From Caballeronia glebae (GTDB lineage Bacteria; Pseudomonadota; Gammaproteobacteria; Burkholderiales; Burkholderiaceae), in contig NZ_FCOJ02000069.1 of assembly GCF_001545035.1 (NCBI RefSeq), forward strand, positions 1 through 35,848: 35,848 nt of DNA. Reading direction: 5' to 3'. Shown here one piece after another: positions 22,025 through 29,966 of this stretch. Below the pieces are notes generated by a model that was not told the origin of the DNA, searched no databases, and was given only the letters and a program-made list of their open reading frames with translations. Within the stretch, counting starts at the first letter, position 1, and every line of letters starts with the position of its first letter. Position numbers and translations under genes: made by a program.

Positions 22025-23542
22025 ATGTACGAGCTTTCTTTCGCTGGGTTCTCGCAGTCTTTCCGCACGTTGCTCGAAGTGCTGAGATTCCTTCGCGGCA
22101 ACGCCCCTATCGCCGACCTAGATCCGGCCGACATCTCCCTTGCCTTCTTCGGCCATCCCGTTTCGGTCACCCGGTTCAACGGTAGATTGACCGTGCGCAT
22201 GCCCGGCACCGCGTCGAGCATCTTCCTGTCGCTCATCGATGAAATCGACGCGGCCTACTTCAGACCGTCGTTCGCCGTGCTCGAGCCATGGCAGATTCGG
22301 CGCGAGCATTGGCAATTGCTCTATCTGGCTTTCGATCTCGCACGCAAGCCGCTATATCTATTCTCGTCGGATCAGGTGGCGCAAGCCCACGAAGAGGCGG
22401 CTAAGTGCGGCCATCGTGGATTGGATCTCTTCGAGTTGCTGCAGGACGAGTCCGAACGTCGGTTCGGTTTCCGCTACGCAGGGCCGATGCTGGGCAACCG
22501 GCAGAGCAACGGTCGGCACGAGGTTCACGTCGCCTATGCGCTCCTTGCGGGCAAGCCTATTCCGCGAGCAGTCGTCGACGACTACGCTTCGTGGTCGGAG
22601 TTCGACTCGGACTTGCAATGGGCCAAGCCGCTTGTGACGGTGCCGGAGTTACGCGGTGCATTGTCGCTTGCGAAGCTCGTACCGCTGGTTACAGTGATGC
22701 GTTATTCGAAGCAGGCGATCACCTCCTGCAACGCCGCGCTGCTCGCGATGCTGATGGGTCTCGTGCCCAAGGAGCCAACGTTGGTCGAAGTCGACGATCT
22801 GCTGTACGCCAAGGGTATCCTCGAGGCGCATCCCTTGCCTGCGGCTTACCTGAAGCCCGTCGATGTTGGCTTGCCGACATGTCAGTTCGCGGAAGTGTTA
22901 CGGCGCACGCTTGCCGATAGCCTTCGTGACAACTGGCTAGCCGAACTCGAAGCGGCGCGGAGGGCCGGCAGCATAAGTGCGCGCAGCTTCGAACTCGGCG
23001 GGCAGCTCGCCATTCTCGATCACGGCAGGCATACCCACACGTTCGCCAACGAGTTCGCGAAAGCGGTCCGGACGGCCGACATGTCCTATCTGCTTCGCAT
23101 TCTGGACCGCCCGGACGATGCAAACCGTGCGAGCAAGCAAGCGGTGCGCGAGATGTTCGGCATCAAGCTGATCGGCGTGCCCGCCGCGGCTCGGCGCCGG
23201 GGCATCTTCGAACTGGACGGCATGGACGCCGCACAGCAGGCGGAGTGGGAGTCGCTGTCGGTCTCTCAGCGGGAGGCGAGGCGCGTCGCTCGCGAGGTGT
23301 CACGCGCTCGCGAAGCCGCCGAAATGTCGCGCATCCGTATGGACGATGGCGCAGTCTTGACCGGTGCAGAGTGGGTGGATCGCACAATCGCCGAGGGCTT
23401 CTCGCAGATCGTGAGCGTGCGGCAGGGAGCGAGCGTGCGTTATGCGCTCGCTGATCCGATCCGGCACCTGCAGGTATCGCTTCGCGCGAACGACGGCACG
23501 CTCGCTTATGCGCGCGTGTCGCTCGAACGGCGCGCAAGCTGA
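22025..23542 (+). CDS. Large hypothetical protein
   Basis: A 505-residue soluble protein, mostly helical. The N-terminal 200 residues are regular globular sequence (YELSFAGFSQSFRTLLEVLR ... LYLAFDLARKPLYLF); the middle includes LLAMLMGLVPKEPTLVEVDD; the last 110 residues have a charged helix (SQREARRVAREVSRAREAAE) that may be a coiled coil, then a strand-rich end. No enzyme motif is recognised. It precedes the moxR unit by about 250 bp and has its own terminator, so any link to that unit is by position only. Confidence 0.75.
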   Translation: MYELSFAGFSQSFRTLLEVLRFLRGNAPIADLDPADISLAFFGHPVSVTRFNGRLTVRMPGTASSIFLSLIDEIDAAYFRPSFAVLEPWQIRREHWQLLYLAFDLARKPLYLFSSDQVAQAHEEAAKCGHRGLDLFELLQDESERRFGFRYAGPMLGNRQSNGRHEVHVAYALLAGKPIPRAVVDDYASWSEFDSDLQWAKPLVTVPELRGALSLAKLVPLVTVMRYSKQAITSCNAALLAMLMGLVPKEPTLVEVDDLLYAKGILEAHPLPAAYLKPVDVGLPTCQFAEVLRRTLADSLRDNWLAELEAARRAGSISARSFELGGQLAILDHGRHTHTFANEFAKAVRTADMSYLLRILDRPDDANRASKQAVREMFGIKLIGVPAAARRRGIFELDGMDAAQQAEWESLSVSQREARRVAREVSRAREAAEMSRIRMDDGAVLTGAEWVDRTIAEGFSQIVSVRQGASVRYALADPIRHLQVSLRANDGTLAYARVSLERRAS

Positions 23543-23556
23543 TTTATCTTTCAACC

Positions 23557-23582
23557 AACCCGGCACACGTGCCGGGTTTTTT
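23557..23582 (+). terminator. Intrinsic terminator after the 22025 gene
   Basis: AACCCGGCAC / GTGCCGGGTT stem followed by a T tract. Confidence 0.9.
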
Positions 23583-23619
23583 CGGCTATCTCAACGACAC
23601 GGCGGCGCAAAAGGCGCTA

Positions 23620-23701
23620 TGAAATAGTGACCTTTCCGCGGATTGCCGCACCGCCAGACCCCTACACTGCATCTATCACCCGCGTCACCGACGCATCGAC
23701 C
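23620..23701 (+). promoter_or_regulatory. Shared promoter/leader module, copy 3 (moxR)
   Basis: Box TGAAATAGTGACCTTT at 23620, -10-like TACACT at 23663, 5' hairpin GCGTC / GACGC (23682-23694), then ATCGACC. Length 82 nt against 83 and 81 in the other copies. A further hairpin AGCCGGC / GCCGGCT follows at about 23703-23721. Confidence 0.62.
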
Positions 23702-23735
23702 CAGCCGGCTACGAGCCGGCTTCTTCATATCTTGC

Positions 23736-23788
23736 CCCTAAGGGACCGCGTCCCTACGGGCGTAGTCTTTATGGGGCTTCTCTTTGGA
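23736..23788 (+). promoter_or_regulatory. Leader hairpin of the bistable family before moxR
   Basis: Stem CCCTAAGGGA / TCCCTACGGG (two mismatches) with loop CCGCG; the alternative pairing is weak here. A separate small hairpin GGCTTC / GAAGCC lies between it and the ATG. Confidence 0.45.
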
Positions 23789-23795
23789 AGCCATC

Positions 23796-24821
23796 ATGAA
23801 AGTCACGCCCGCTCAGCTCACCGAACTCCTCTCGCTGTATGTGCCGAAGCGCCTGCCGGTGCTCATCACTGGCCGCCCCGGCATCGGCAAGAGCGATATC
23901 GTCGAACAGACCGCGCACGCGACTGATCACGAACTGCTCATCAGCCACCCGGTCGTCGAAGATCCGACCGACTCGAAAGGCTTGCCGTTTCCTTCGCCCG
24001 ATGGCACGACCGCCAAGTTCCTGCCGTTCGGAGACCTGGAACGCGCCATGACGGCCAGACGCCCGCTCATCTGGTTTCTGGACGATCTCGGGCAGGCCTC
24101 GCCCGCCGTGCAAGCCGCGAAGATGCAGTTGCTGCTCGCGCGGCGCGTCGGCGAACACGTCCTGCCGCCGCAGGTCACCTTCCTCGCGGCCACCAACCGC
24201 CGCACCGATAACGCCGGTGTCTCCGGGATTCTCGATCCGGTGATATCGCGTTTCGCCACGGTGGTCGAGCTGGAACCGACCATCGACGACTGGACGCAGT
24301 GGGCCGTGCGCGAAAACATCCCGCCCGCGCTCATCGCGTTCCTGCGCTTCCGCCCGGATTTGCTGTCCGTGCAGAAGACATCGCGCGACATCGAGAACGC
24401 GCCGAGTCCGCGTAGCTGGGGGTTCGTGGCAAAAACCATGGATGTAGTCCCCAAGCACCTGGAGCACATCTCCTACGCCGGATCGGTGGGAGAGGGTGCC
24501 GCGACGGAACTGGTCGCGTTCCTCCAGATCTTCCGCGAGCTGCCCCAGCCGGACGCGATTCTCCTCGCGCCCGACACGGCAATGATCCCGGCCAAGCCTT
24601 CCGCGTTGTACGCGATCGCGGCGGCGCTGGCGGCACGCGCGAACGAGAACAACTTTGATCGCATCGTGCGCTACACCGAGCGTCTGATCGGCGAAGGGCA
24701 TCGCGAGTTTGCGGCGCTGCTGGTGCGCGATGCAGTTCAGCGCTCACCGCAGATCCAGAACTCGTATGCGTTCATCGCAGCGCAAGGCGGTGAGATCGGC
24801 AAGATCATCCGCGGCGAGTAA
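23796..24821 (+). CDS. MoxR-type AAA+ ATPase
   Basis: A 341-residue AAA+ ATPase of the MoxR/CobS-like kind. Walker A GRPGIGKS at residues 26-33, Walker B LIWFLDD at 91-97, sensor 1 AATNR at 131-135, and the arginine-finger region ISRF at 150-153. The C-terminal part is a helical lid domain. MoxR ATPases usually work with a VWA-domain partner as chaperones that insert metals or remodel complexes; such a partner is encoded two genes downstream. ATG at 23796; the frame runs slightly further up but through the leader. Expression probably comes from the third copy of the shared module. Confidence 0.92.
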   Translation: MKVTPAQLTELLSLYVPKRLPVLITGRPGIGKSDIVEQTAHATDHELLISHPVVEDPTDSKGLPFPSPDGTTAKFLPFGDLERAMTARRPLIWFLDDLGQASPAVQAAKMQLLLARRVGEHVLPPQVTFLAATNRRTDNAGVSGILDPVISRFATVVELEPTIDDWTQWAVRENIPPALIAFLRFRPDLLSVQKTSRDIENAPSPRSWGFVAKTMDVVPKHLEHISYAGSVGEGAATELVAFLQIFRELPQPDAILLAPDTAMIPAKPSALYAIAAALAARANENNFDRIVRYTERLIGEGHREFAALLVRDAVQRSPQIQNSYAFIAAQGGEIGKIIRGE

Positions 24822-24823
24822 GA

Positions 24824-24858
24824 GCTTCGACTACGCGCTTCGACTATGCGCTTCGATG
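24824..24858 (+). repeat. Short tandem repeat after moxR
   Basis: GCTTCGACTACGC, GCTTCGACTATGC, then a partial GCTTCGATG: a 13-bp unit repeated about 2.7 times directly after the moxR stop codon. Confidence 0.7.
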
Positions 24859-24889
24859 TCTCTCAGCTTTCTAACCCGCATCACCTGTC

Positions 24890-24925
24890 GGCCCTGTCGC
24901 GTCCTCGGACGCACAGGGCCTTTTT
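24890..24925 (+). terminator. Intrinsic terminator between moxR and the DUF3150-like gene
   Basis: GGCCCTGT / ACAGGGCC outer stem with inner GCGTC / GACGC, followed by TTTTT. Lies 40 nt before the next start codon. Confidence 0.9.
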
Positions 24926-24964
24926 CTTGGGTTCATCCATTCCATTTCTCTACGAGGTCTTTTC

Positions 24965-25879
24965 ATGGACATCACTTCCATTCAATCGAAGGTCATGCTC
25001 TGCTCCGTCACGATTTCCACCTGGGTTGCCCGCCGTTTCGACGGCAAGGTGACGCAGGAAGTGGAGAGCAAGCACCACGCGAAGGGCATCGGCAGATTCA
25101 ATAAACGCCTCTTGCCCGAGCACGCGCCGAGCTTCGCCGAAGTCGTGACGCTCGCCGGCCGCATCCGCTCGTACTTCTACGACCACACGCTGAAGTACGA
25201 CCAGCTGGGCGTGCGTCTGCTGCCGACGATGGTCTACATCGATTTCGCCGAAAAGATGCGCGCGTTGAAAGACGAGTTTGACTTGGCGGTTTTCGTGTTC
25301 CTGACCGACTACCTGAACCTGAAGGAGGCGGCTCGCGAAGAACTGAACGGACTGTTCAATGAGGCGGACTATCCGACCCTCGCTGAGCTGTCCACGAAGT
25401 TCGGCGTGAAGATGGCCGTTCTGCCGTTTCCGGACGCCAGCCAGTTTGGCGTCGAGCTGCCGGCGAACGTACTGACGACGCTCAGGAGCGAACTCGACCA
25501 GCACGTTCTGGCGTCGATTGCCACGGCGAACGACGACCTGGTGCGGCGCCTGTACGAAGCCGTGTCGCAGATGGCCAACCGCCTGTATTCGACCGGCAAC
25601 GTCCGACTGGATGTCGCGAACAACGTGCGGGAACTCTGCGTGTTGCTGCCGAAGCTCAACTTCGCGAACGACCCGCAGCTTACGCACATCCTTGAGCAAG
25701 CCAGAACGCATCTGGCCGTGCATACGGGCGCGGAGTTGAAGGATTCGCGCGTGCTTCGTTCTCAGGTGGCCAGCAAGGCACAGGAGATTGAAGGGCTGAT
25801 GGCCGCCTTCATGGGCATGCAGCCGGAGCCGATAGAAGTCGAATCGGCGCACGCGAGCCAACTGCGCCTCGCCGCGTAA
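24965..25879 (+). CDS. DUF3150-like protein
   Basis: A 304-residue soluble, largely helical protein. The N-terminus (VMLCSVTISTWVARRFDGKV, then FNKRLLPEHAPSFAEVVTLA) and its place between a MoxR ATPase and a metallopeptidase/VWA gene match what I recall of DUF3150 proteins, which occur in phages and mobile elements with such partners. No catalytic motif. It probably forms a complex with its two neighbours, perhaps as adaptor or substrate. ACGAGG precedes the ATG. The next gene starts 9 bp after its stop. Confidence 0.75.
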   Translation: MDITSIQSKVMLCSVTISTWVARRFDGKVTQEVESKHHAKGIGRFNKRLLPEHAPSFAEVVTLAGRIRSYFYDHTLKYDQLGVRLLPTMVYIDFAEKMRALKDEFDLAVFVFLTDYLNLKEAAREELNGLFNEADYPTLAELSTKFGVKMAVLPFPDASQFGVELPANVLTTLRSELDQHVLASIATANDDLVRRLYEAVSQMANRLYSTGNVRLDVANNVRELCVLLPKLNFANDPQLTHILEQARTHLAVHTGAELKDSRVLRSQVASKAQEIEGLMAAFMGMQPEPIEVESAHASQLRLAA

Positions 25880-25888
25880 GGGGGCGTC

Positions 25889-27187
25889 ATGGACCGCAAC
25901 GATGTGGTGCTAGGCAGTAGCGCGGTCCATCCGCGCATTGCCCGGCAGCGGACCGAGCTCGTCCTTTCGCAACCGTTCTTCGGGGCGCTCGCGCTCCGAT
26001 TGAACGTTCGCGAGGATCCGACTGCCAAGACGTTCTGGGTGGATGGCGAGACGTTGGGCTACAACCCGGCGTATATGGAATCGCTCAGTGACGTCGAAGT
26101 GCGCGGCGTCATTGCGCACGAAGTCTTGCACGTGGCCAATGGCCATTGCTGGCGGCAGGGCGCGCGCGATCCGGATCGATGGAACGATGCCTGTGACTAC
26201 GCGATCAACTCGATCGTGCTGTCATCGGGCATGGTTCTGCCGAAAGGGGCGCTTGTCGATCCGCGCTATACGGGCAAGTCGGCGGAGGAAATCTACGGTT
26301 TGCTGACGCAGGAGGCGAAGGAGAAGCAGCAGCAGCCTCAGACGCAGCAACAGCCGCCGCCGCAACTCCAGCCGCCGCAGCAACAGCAGCCGCAGCCCGG
26401 TCCGCAGGATCAGCAGCAGCCGAACGGCGGGCAAGCACCGAAAGCCGGTGGCCAGAACGGCACCGCGCCGGGGCAATCGCCCGGCGATCAGCCTGCGCAT
26501 CCCGGGTCATTCGGCGAAGTGCGGCCCTACAAGGGGCCGGACAAGCCGGTAAAAGAAGCGGAGTGGAAGGTTGCCGCCACGCAAGCCGCGAAAGCGGCCG
26601 CGATGCGCGGCAAGCTCCCCGGCGATCTGCAGGCAATGGCGGGCGAAGCGGTGCGGCCCATCGTTGACTGGCGTGCGGTGCTGCATCGCTTTGCGCAGCA
26701 GTCGTCGCCGTCGGACTACAGCTTCGCGACGCCCAACCGTCGGTATCTGCATCTCGGGTTCTACCTGCCCGCGCTGCATACACCGGCGATCGGCGATGCG
26801 GTGTTTGTGCGGGACTCTAGCGGCTCGGTGTTCGACGAAACGCAGGCGCAGTTCGACGCGGAGATCCTCGCGGTCTTCCATTCGTTGAAGCCCGCGCGGC
26901 TGATCGTGATGGATTGCGATACCCGCGTGACGCAGATGCAGATCTTCGAGCGAGGCGACTCACCGGAAATTAAGCCAGCGCGCGGTGGCGGCGGATCGGT
27001 GTTCATCGATCCGTTCAATCGGGTCGCCAAAGACAGATTGAATCCCGCCTTTCTGGTCTACCAAACGGATATGAATGGCCAGTTCCCGGCCATTGCACCG
27101 GCTTATCCCGTGTTGTGGGCGTCGACCACGCCCTTGGCACGGGCTCGGAAGGCGCCCTTCGGTGAGACGGTGGAGATGATTTGTTAG
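25889..27187 (+). CDS. Metallopeptidase/VWA-like protein (DUF2201-type)
   Basis: A 432-residue two-domain protein. N-terminal putative zinc metallopeptidase: HEVLH at 77-81 (HExxH) followed by RDPDRWNDACDYAIN, as in DUF2201-type proteins. A Gln/Pro-rich low-complexity linker spans about 145-200. C-terminal VWA-like domain with the MIDAS motif DSSGS (309-313) and later acidic residues (MDCDTR, QTDMNG). It is the expected partner of the MoxR ATPase two genes upstream. AAGGGGG precedes the ATG. The group may act as a chaperone or activator; the actual target is unknown. Confidence 0.88.
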   Translation: MDRNDVVLGSSAVHPRIARQRTELVLSQPFFGALALRLNVREDPTAKTFWVDGETLGYNPAYMESLSDVEVRGVIAHEVLHVANGHCWRQGARDPDRWNDACDYAINSIVLSSGMVLPKGALVDPRYTGKSAEEIYGLLTQEAKEKQQQPQTQQQPPPQLQPPQQQQPQPGPQDQQQPNGGQAPKAGGQNGTAPGQSPGDQPAHPGSFGEVRPYKGPDKPVKEAEWKVAATQAAKAAAMRGKLPGDLQAMAGEAVRPIVDWRAVLHRFAQQSSPSDYSFATPNRRYLHLGFYLPALHTPAIGDAVFVRDSSGSVFDETQAQFDAEILAVFHSLKPARLIVMDCDTRVTQMQIFERGDSPEIKPARGGGGSVFIDPFNRVAKDRLNPAFLVYQTDMNGQFPAIAPAYPVLWASTTPLARARKAPFGETVEMIC

Positions 27188-27221
27188 ACCTGGGTTCGCC
27201 CGGACATTTGCTGAAGAACGA

Positions 27222-27246
27222 AGCCCGGCATTGCTGGGCTTTTTTC
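27222..27246 (+). terminator. Intrinsic terminator of the moxR-VWA unit
   Basis: AGCCC..GC / GC..GGGCT stem around ATT followed by a six-T tract. Confidence 0.85.
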
Positions 27247-27334
27247 GTTTTACGCCCACACCTTGAGGGTGCATTCGGCCTTGCGTCCGGACGGGATGTC
27301 GCCTTACAATTTCACGAAAAGTAAGGAGCAAGAC

Positions 27335-27553
27335 GTGGCCGAATCAACCATGACATCTAAGGGACAGACCACCGTCCCCGCCGAAGTGAGAGCAGCACTT
27401 CACGCTGAACCGGGTACCCGCCTCGAGTGGCATGTGACACCAGACGGGGACGTTATCGTGCGGGCGAAAAATCTGTCGATTCTGGACCTGGCCGGGTCGG
27501 TGAAGACGGATAAGTGTGTGGATATCGAGGACATGAATCCCTGGAGTAGCTGA
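27335..27553 (+). CDS. AbrB/MazE-type antitoxin
   Basis: A 72-residue swapped-hairpin DNA-binding protein: STMTSKGQTTVPAEVRAALH is the classic AbrB signature. GTG start at 27335 chosen because AAGGAG lies 7 nt upstream; an ATG at 27350 is the alternative. The C-terminal part would bind and block the PIN toxin encoded next, and the protein probably represses its own promoter. Its stop overlaps the toxin start. Confidence 0.88.
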   Translation: MAESTMTSKGQTTVPAEVRAALHAEPGTRLEWHVTPDGDVIVRAKNLSILDLAGSVKTDKCVDIEDMNPWSS

Positions 27554-27948
27554 TGGCCTCCCTCGATACGAATGTACTCGTGCGATTTCTCATTCGTGAT
27601 GACGAAAGTCAGTTTGAACAAGCGCGGCAGCTAATCGAACATCAGATTCACGGGCGACAGCCGCTGTACATACCGATTACCGTGGCCCTCGAGCTCGACT
27701 GGGTCCTCAGGGCCCGGTACAAACTCGACAAGAAGGCGGTCACAGACATCTATACGCGCCTGCTTCGGACCATGGAGCTGAACTTCGAGAGCGAATCGGC
27801 CTTGGAAATCGCGTTGCATCATTACAAGGCACGCAACGTCGATTTCGCGGACTGCCTTCACGCGGCGCTTGCGGGGGTGGCCGGTCAAGCACCGTTTTAT
27901 ACTTTCGACCGCAAGGCCACCCGTATTCCCGGCACTGCTTCGCTCTGA
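27553..27948 (+). CDS. PIN-domain toxin (VapC-like)
   Basis: A 131-residue PIN ribonuclease. The acidic catalytic set is visible: Asp in SLDTNVLVRF, Glu in ALELDWVLR, Asp in VDFADCLHAA and Asp in TFDRKAT. VapC-type toxins cut specific RNAs such as tRNA and are held inactive by the antitoxin encoded upstream. The ATG overlaps the antitoxin stop (TGATG). The pair sits between the MoxR unit and the conjugation operon and probably stabilises the element. Confidence 0.9.
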   Translation: MASLDTNVLVRFLIRDDESQFEQARQLIEHQIHGRQPLYIPITVALELDWVLRARYKLDKKAVTDIYTRLLRTMELNFESESALEIALHHYKARNVDFADCLHAALAGVAGQAPFYTFDRKATRIPGTASL

Positions 27949-28061
27949 CAGACCCCTCTCAGCCCTCCCTGACGCGATACGGCCAGGACCGAGTCAGCAA
28001 CTTGATCGAACCGGCCGAACAGGCACCGTCGGCGCTAGGGGTAACTGCCCGATAGTGACGC

Positions 28062-28529
28062 TTACGCGCGCCGCTTCTGAAGTGACTGGTATGCCTCACC
28101 GGCCTTGAATCGCTCGAGCCGTTCGGTCGCGGTGGTCAGTGCCCCCAAGCTCGCTTTCTGCAGTTGGCGATCGTACATGCCGACGATAGCGGAAAGCAGC
28201 GCGAACGCGTCGTAAGAGGACACGCTCCACGTCCCGGTCTTCCTGCCGCCGTCGAACACCTCAGTCATTGAATGATTGGCGGCCAGCAGCAACTCAGGAG
28301 AAAAGTCGCCATGACCTGCCTCGGAAAGGAATTTAGCGAGCAGGACGACTTCCGTGGTGTGGTGGGCGGGGCCGATGTGGTCGCAGGCGCCGCGGATAGC
28401 TTCCAATGAAAGGTGCGCCCGCAGCGCCAAGTCGTCTGCAACTGCGCGGGGGATCGGAAGCAATTGTGCCTTGACCAAGCGTGCGCGGGCGGCTTGGGGG
28501 GAGCGCTTGAAAGGAGAAGTTCGAGACAT
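28062..28529 (-). CDS. Hypothetical protein, 'Fis-like' Burkholderiales family
   Basis: A 155-residue helical protein. The pattern LVKAQLLPIPRAVADDLALR ... HLSLEAIR near the N-terminus and SAIVGMYDRQLQKASLGALT near residue 115 match a family frequent in Burkholderiales that databases often label as a Fis-family regulator; I see no convincing Fis helix-turn-helix, so that label should be treated with caution. It is the only leftward gene between the toxin-antitoxin pair and the transfer operon. Confidence 0.75.
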   Translation of the reverse strand: MSRTSPFKRSPQAARARLVKAQLLPIPRAVADDLALRAHLSLEAIRGACDHIGPAHHTTEVVLLAKFLSEAGHGDFSPELLLAANHSMTEVFDGGRKTGTWSVSSYDAFALLSAIVGMYDRQLQKASLGALTTATERLERFKAGEAYQSLQKRRA

Positions 28530-28904
28530 CGGGCAAGGCGAATGGGCTGCGCGCTAACAATTGTCCCACGCCGTTTCTGAAAGCGTGGCGCTGCGTTCGG
28601 ACCGGAAGCCCCTCGAGCGCGCATCGTAGCTTCTCGTAGGGCGTGAAAGATCTGTATAGCGAACCCATAACTCACATCCGCGAGGCATTCCAGGCGAAAG
28701 AGGTATGTTTTTGTGCCTCTTTTCGCGGATCGACCAGCATCATGATATTTCTTAGTTCGCCGCTGCGCGCACGCACCTAGACCGCCGCAAGGTCAGCAGG
28801 GTGCGACCTGCGAAAGCCGCTCGATTTGAGTCTCCTTTCCAAATCCGCGTAGACATAGCAACGCCAATAATACTCGACATGTTAGATCGCCCACAAAGCA
28901 TCGC
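28530..28904 (+). other. Intergenic region before the transfer operon
   Basis: About 375 bp without a convincing gene. It should hold the promoters for the leftward 28529 gene and for trbB. A clear hairpin GCGAAAGAGG / CCTCTTTTCGC (28694-28726, one bulge) lies inside, and the last 70 bp before trbB are AT-richer (CCAATAATACTCGACATG), fitting a promoter. The shared TGAAATC module is absent here. Confidence 0.55.
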
Positions 28905-29954
28905 ATGTCCGAGTCTGCCGACAATCAACTTCTAAAGCTGCGCCCGCTCGAAGCGGAATCCGTGCGCATGTTCTTTCATGCGCTCTCGCCACTGCGCGAG
29001 CTGCTCGATACTCCCGACCTCGCCGAAATCATGATCAATGATTACCGCAACGTCTGGGTGGAGCGTCGCGGCGTGATGACGCGCGAGAACGTCGACCTGC
29101 GCCCCGAACAACTTGAAGGCGCGATCCACTCGCTCGCCTCGTCCGTCGAGAAGTCGGCCAAGGCGGGCAGCGATAAGGGCATCATCAACGCCGGTCACCA
29201 AAACCTGCGTATCGCGGCGGTCATGAGTCCGACGTCGATCGACGGCCATGCACTCAGTATCCGAAAGCATCGCGAGTCGAAACTCGCGCTGTCGGACTAC
29301 GTGAGCATGGGCGCGTTCTCCGCAGCAAACGCCCGGCCCGAATACGCGGAAGCGATCCACTTCGAGGAAGGCATCGAGGACGAAGCGCTCATGCGCGCGC
29401 TCGTCGCATTAGTGCAGTCGCGCAAGAACGTGCTCGTCGCCGGCGGCACGTCGGCCGGTAAGACAACGTTCCTCAACGCGCTGATCGAGCAAATCCCGTC
29501 AGACCAGCGGGTGATTTCCATCGAGGACACGATGGAACTGAAGCTGCACGTGCCGAACCGCGTGCGGCTGCTCTCGAACGCCGACACCAATGTGACGACG
29601 CAACTGCTCGTCGCGCTGTGCCTGCGCTTTCGCCCCGACCGGATCATCGTGGGCGAAGTGCGCGGCGGGGAAGCCTACGACCTGCTGCAGGCCCTCAATA
29701 CGGGCCACGACGGCGGGCTCGCCTCGATCCACGCGAACAACGCACGCACCGCGCTCAGCCGTCTCGAGTCGCTCGCCATGCTCGGCATCCCGACGGGATC
29801 GCGGTGGGAACTGGAAGACATGCGCAAGAACATCGCTGACTGCTTCAACTACGTCGTGCACTTCAAGCGCACCGGCGAGATGCGTCACGTCTCCGAAATC
29901 CTCGAAATCCGGGGATTCAAAAACAACGACTACGACCTACAGCGCGTTTTTTAA
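28905..29954 (+). CDS. trbB: Conjugal transfer ATPase TrbB (VirB11)
   Basis: A 349-residue traffic ATPase of the type IV secretion system, forming a hexamer at the inner membrane. N-terminal domain about 1-150; Walker A GGTSAGKT at 180-187; Walker B-like RPDRIIVGEVRGGEA around 243-257; His box HDGGLASIHAN at 268-278. Length is typical. It would power pilus assembly and substrate transfer together with TrbE. First gene of the trb operon, 12 bp ahead of trbC; no strong ribosome site precedes the ATG. Confidence 0.97.
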   Translation: MSESADNQLLKLRPLEAESVRMFFHALSPLRELLDTPDLAEIMINDYRNVWVERRGVMTRENVDLRPEQLEGAIHSLASSVEKSAKAGSDKGIINAGHQNLRIAAVMSPTSIDGHALSIRKHRESKLALSDYVSMGAFSAANARPEYAEAIHFEEGIEDEALMRALVALVQSRKNVLVAGGTSAGKTTFLNALIEQIPSDQRVISIEDTMELKLHVPNRVRLLSNADTNVTTQLLVALCLRFRPDRIIVGEVRGGEAYDLLQALNTGHDGGLASIHANNARTALSRLESLAMLGIPTGSRWELEDMRKNIADCFNYVVHFKRTGEMRHVSEILEIRGFKNNDYDLQRVF

Positions 29955-29966
29955 CGGGAGCATCAA

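Noticed and set aside
23769..24701. 310-residue frame opposite moxR
   Set aside because: Shadow of the AAA+ gene.
26320..26430. CAGCAG-rich repeat
   Set aside because: Encodes the Gln/Pro linker of the VWA protein.
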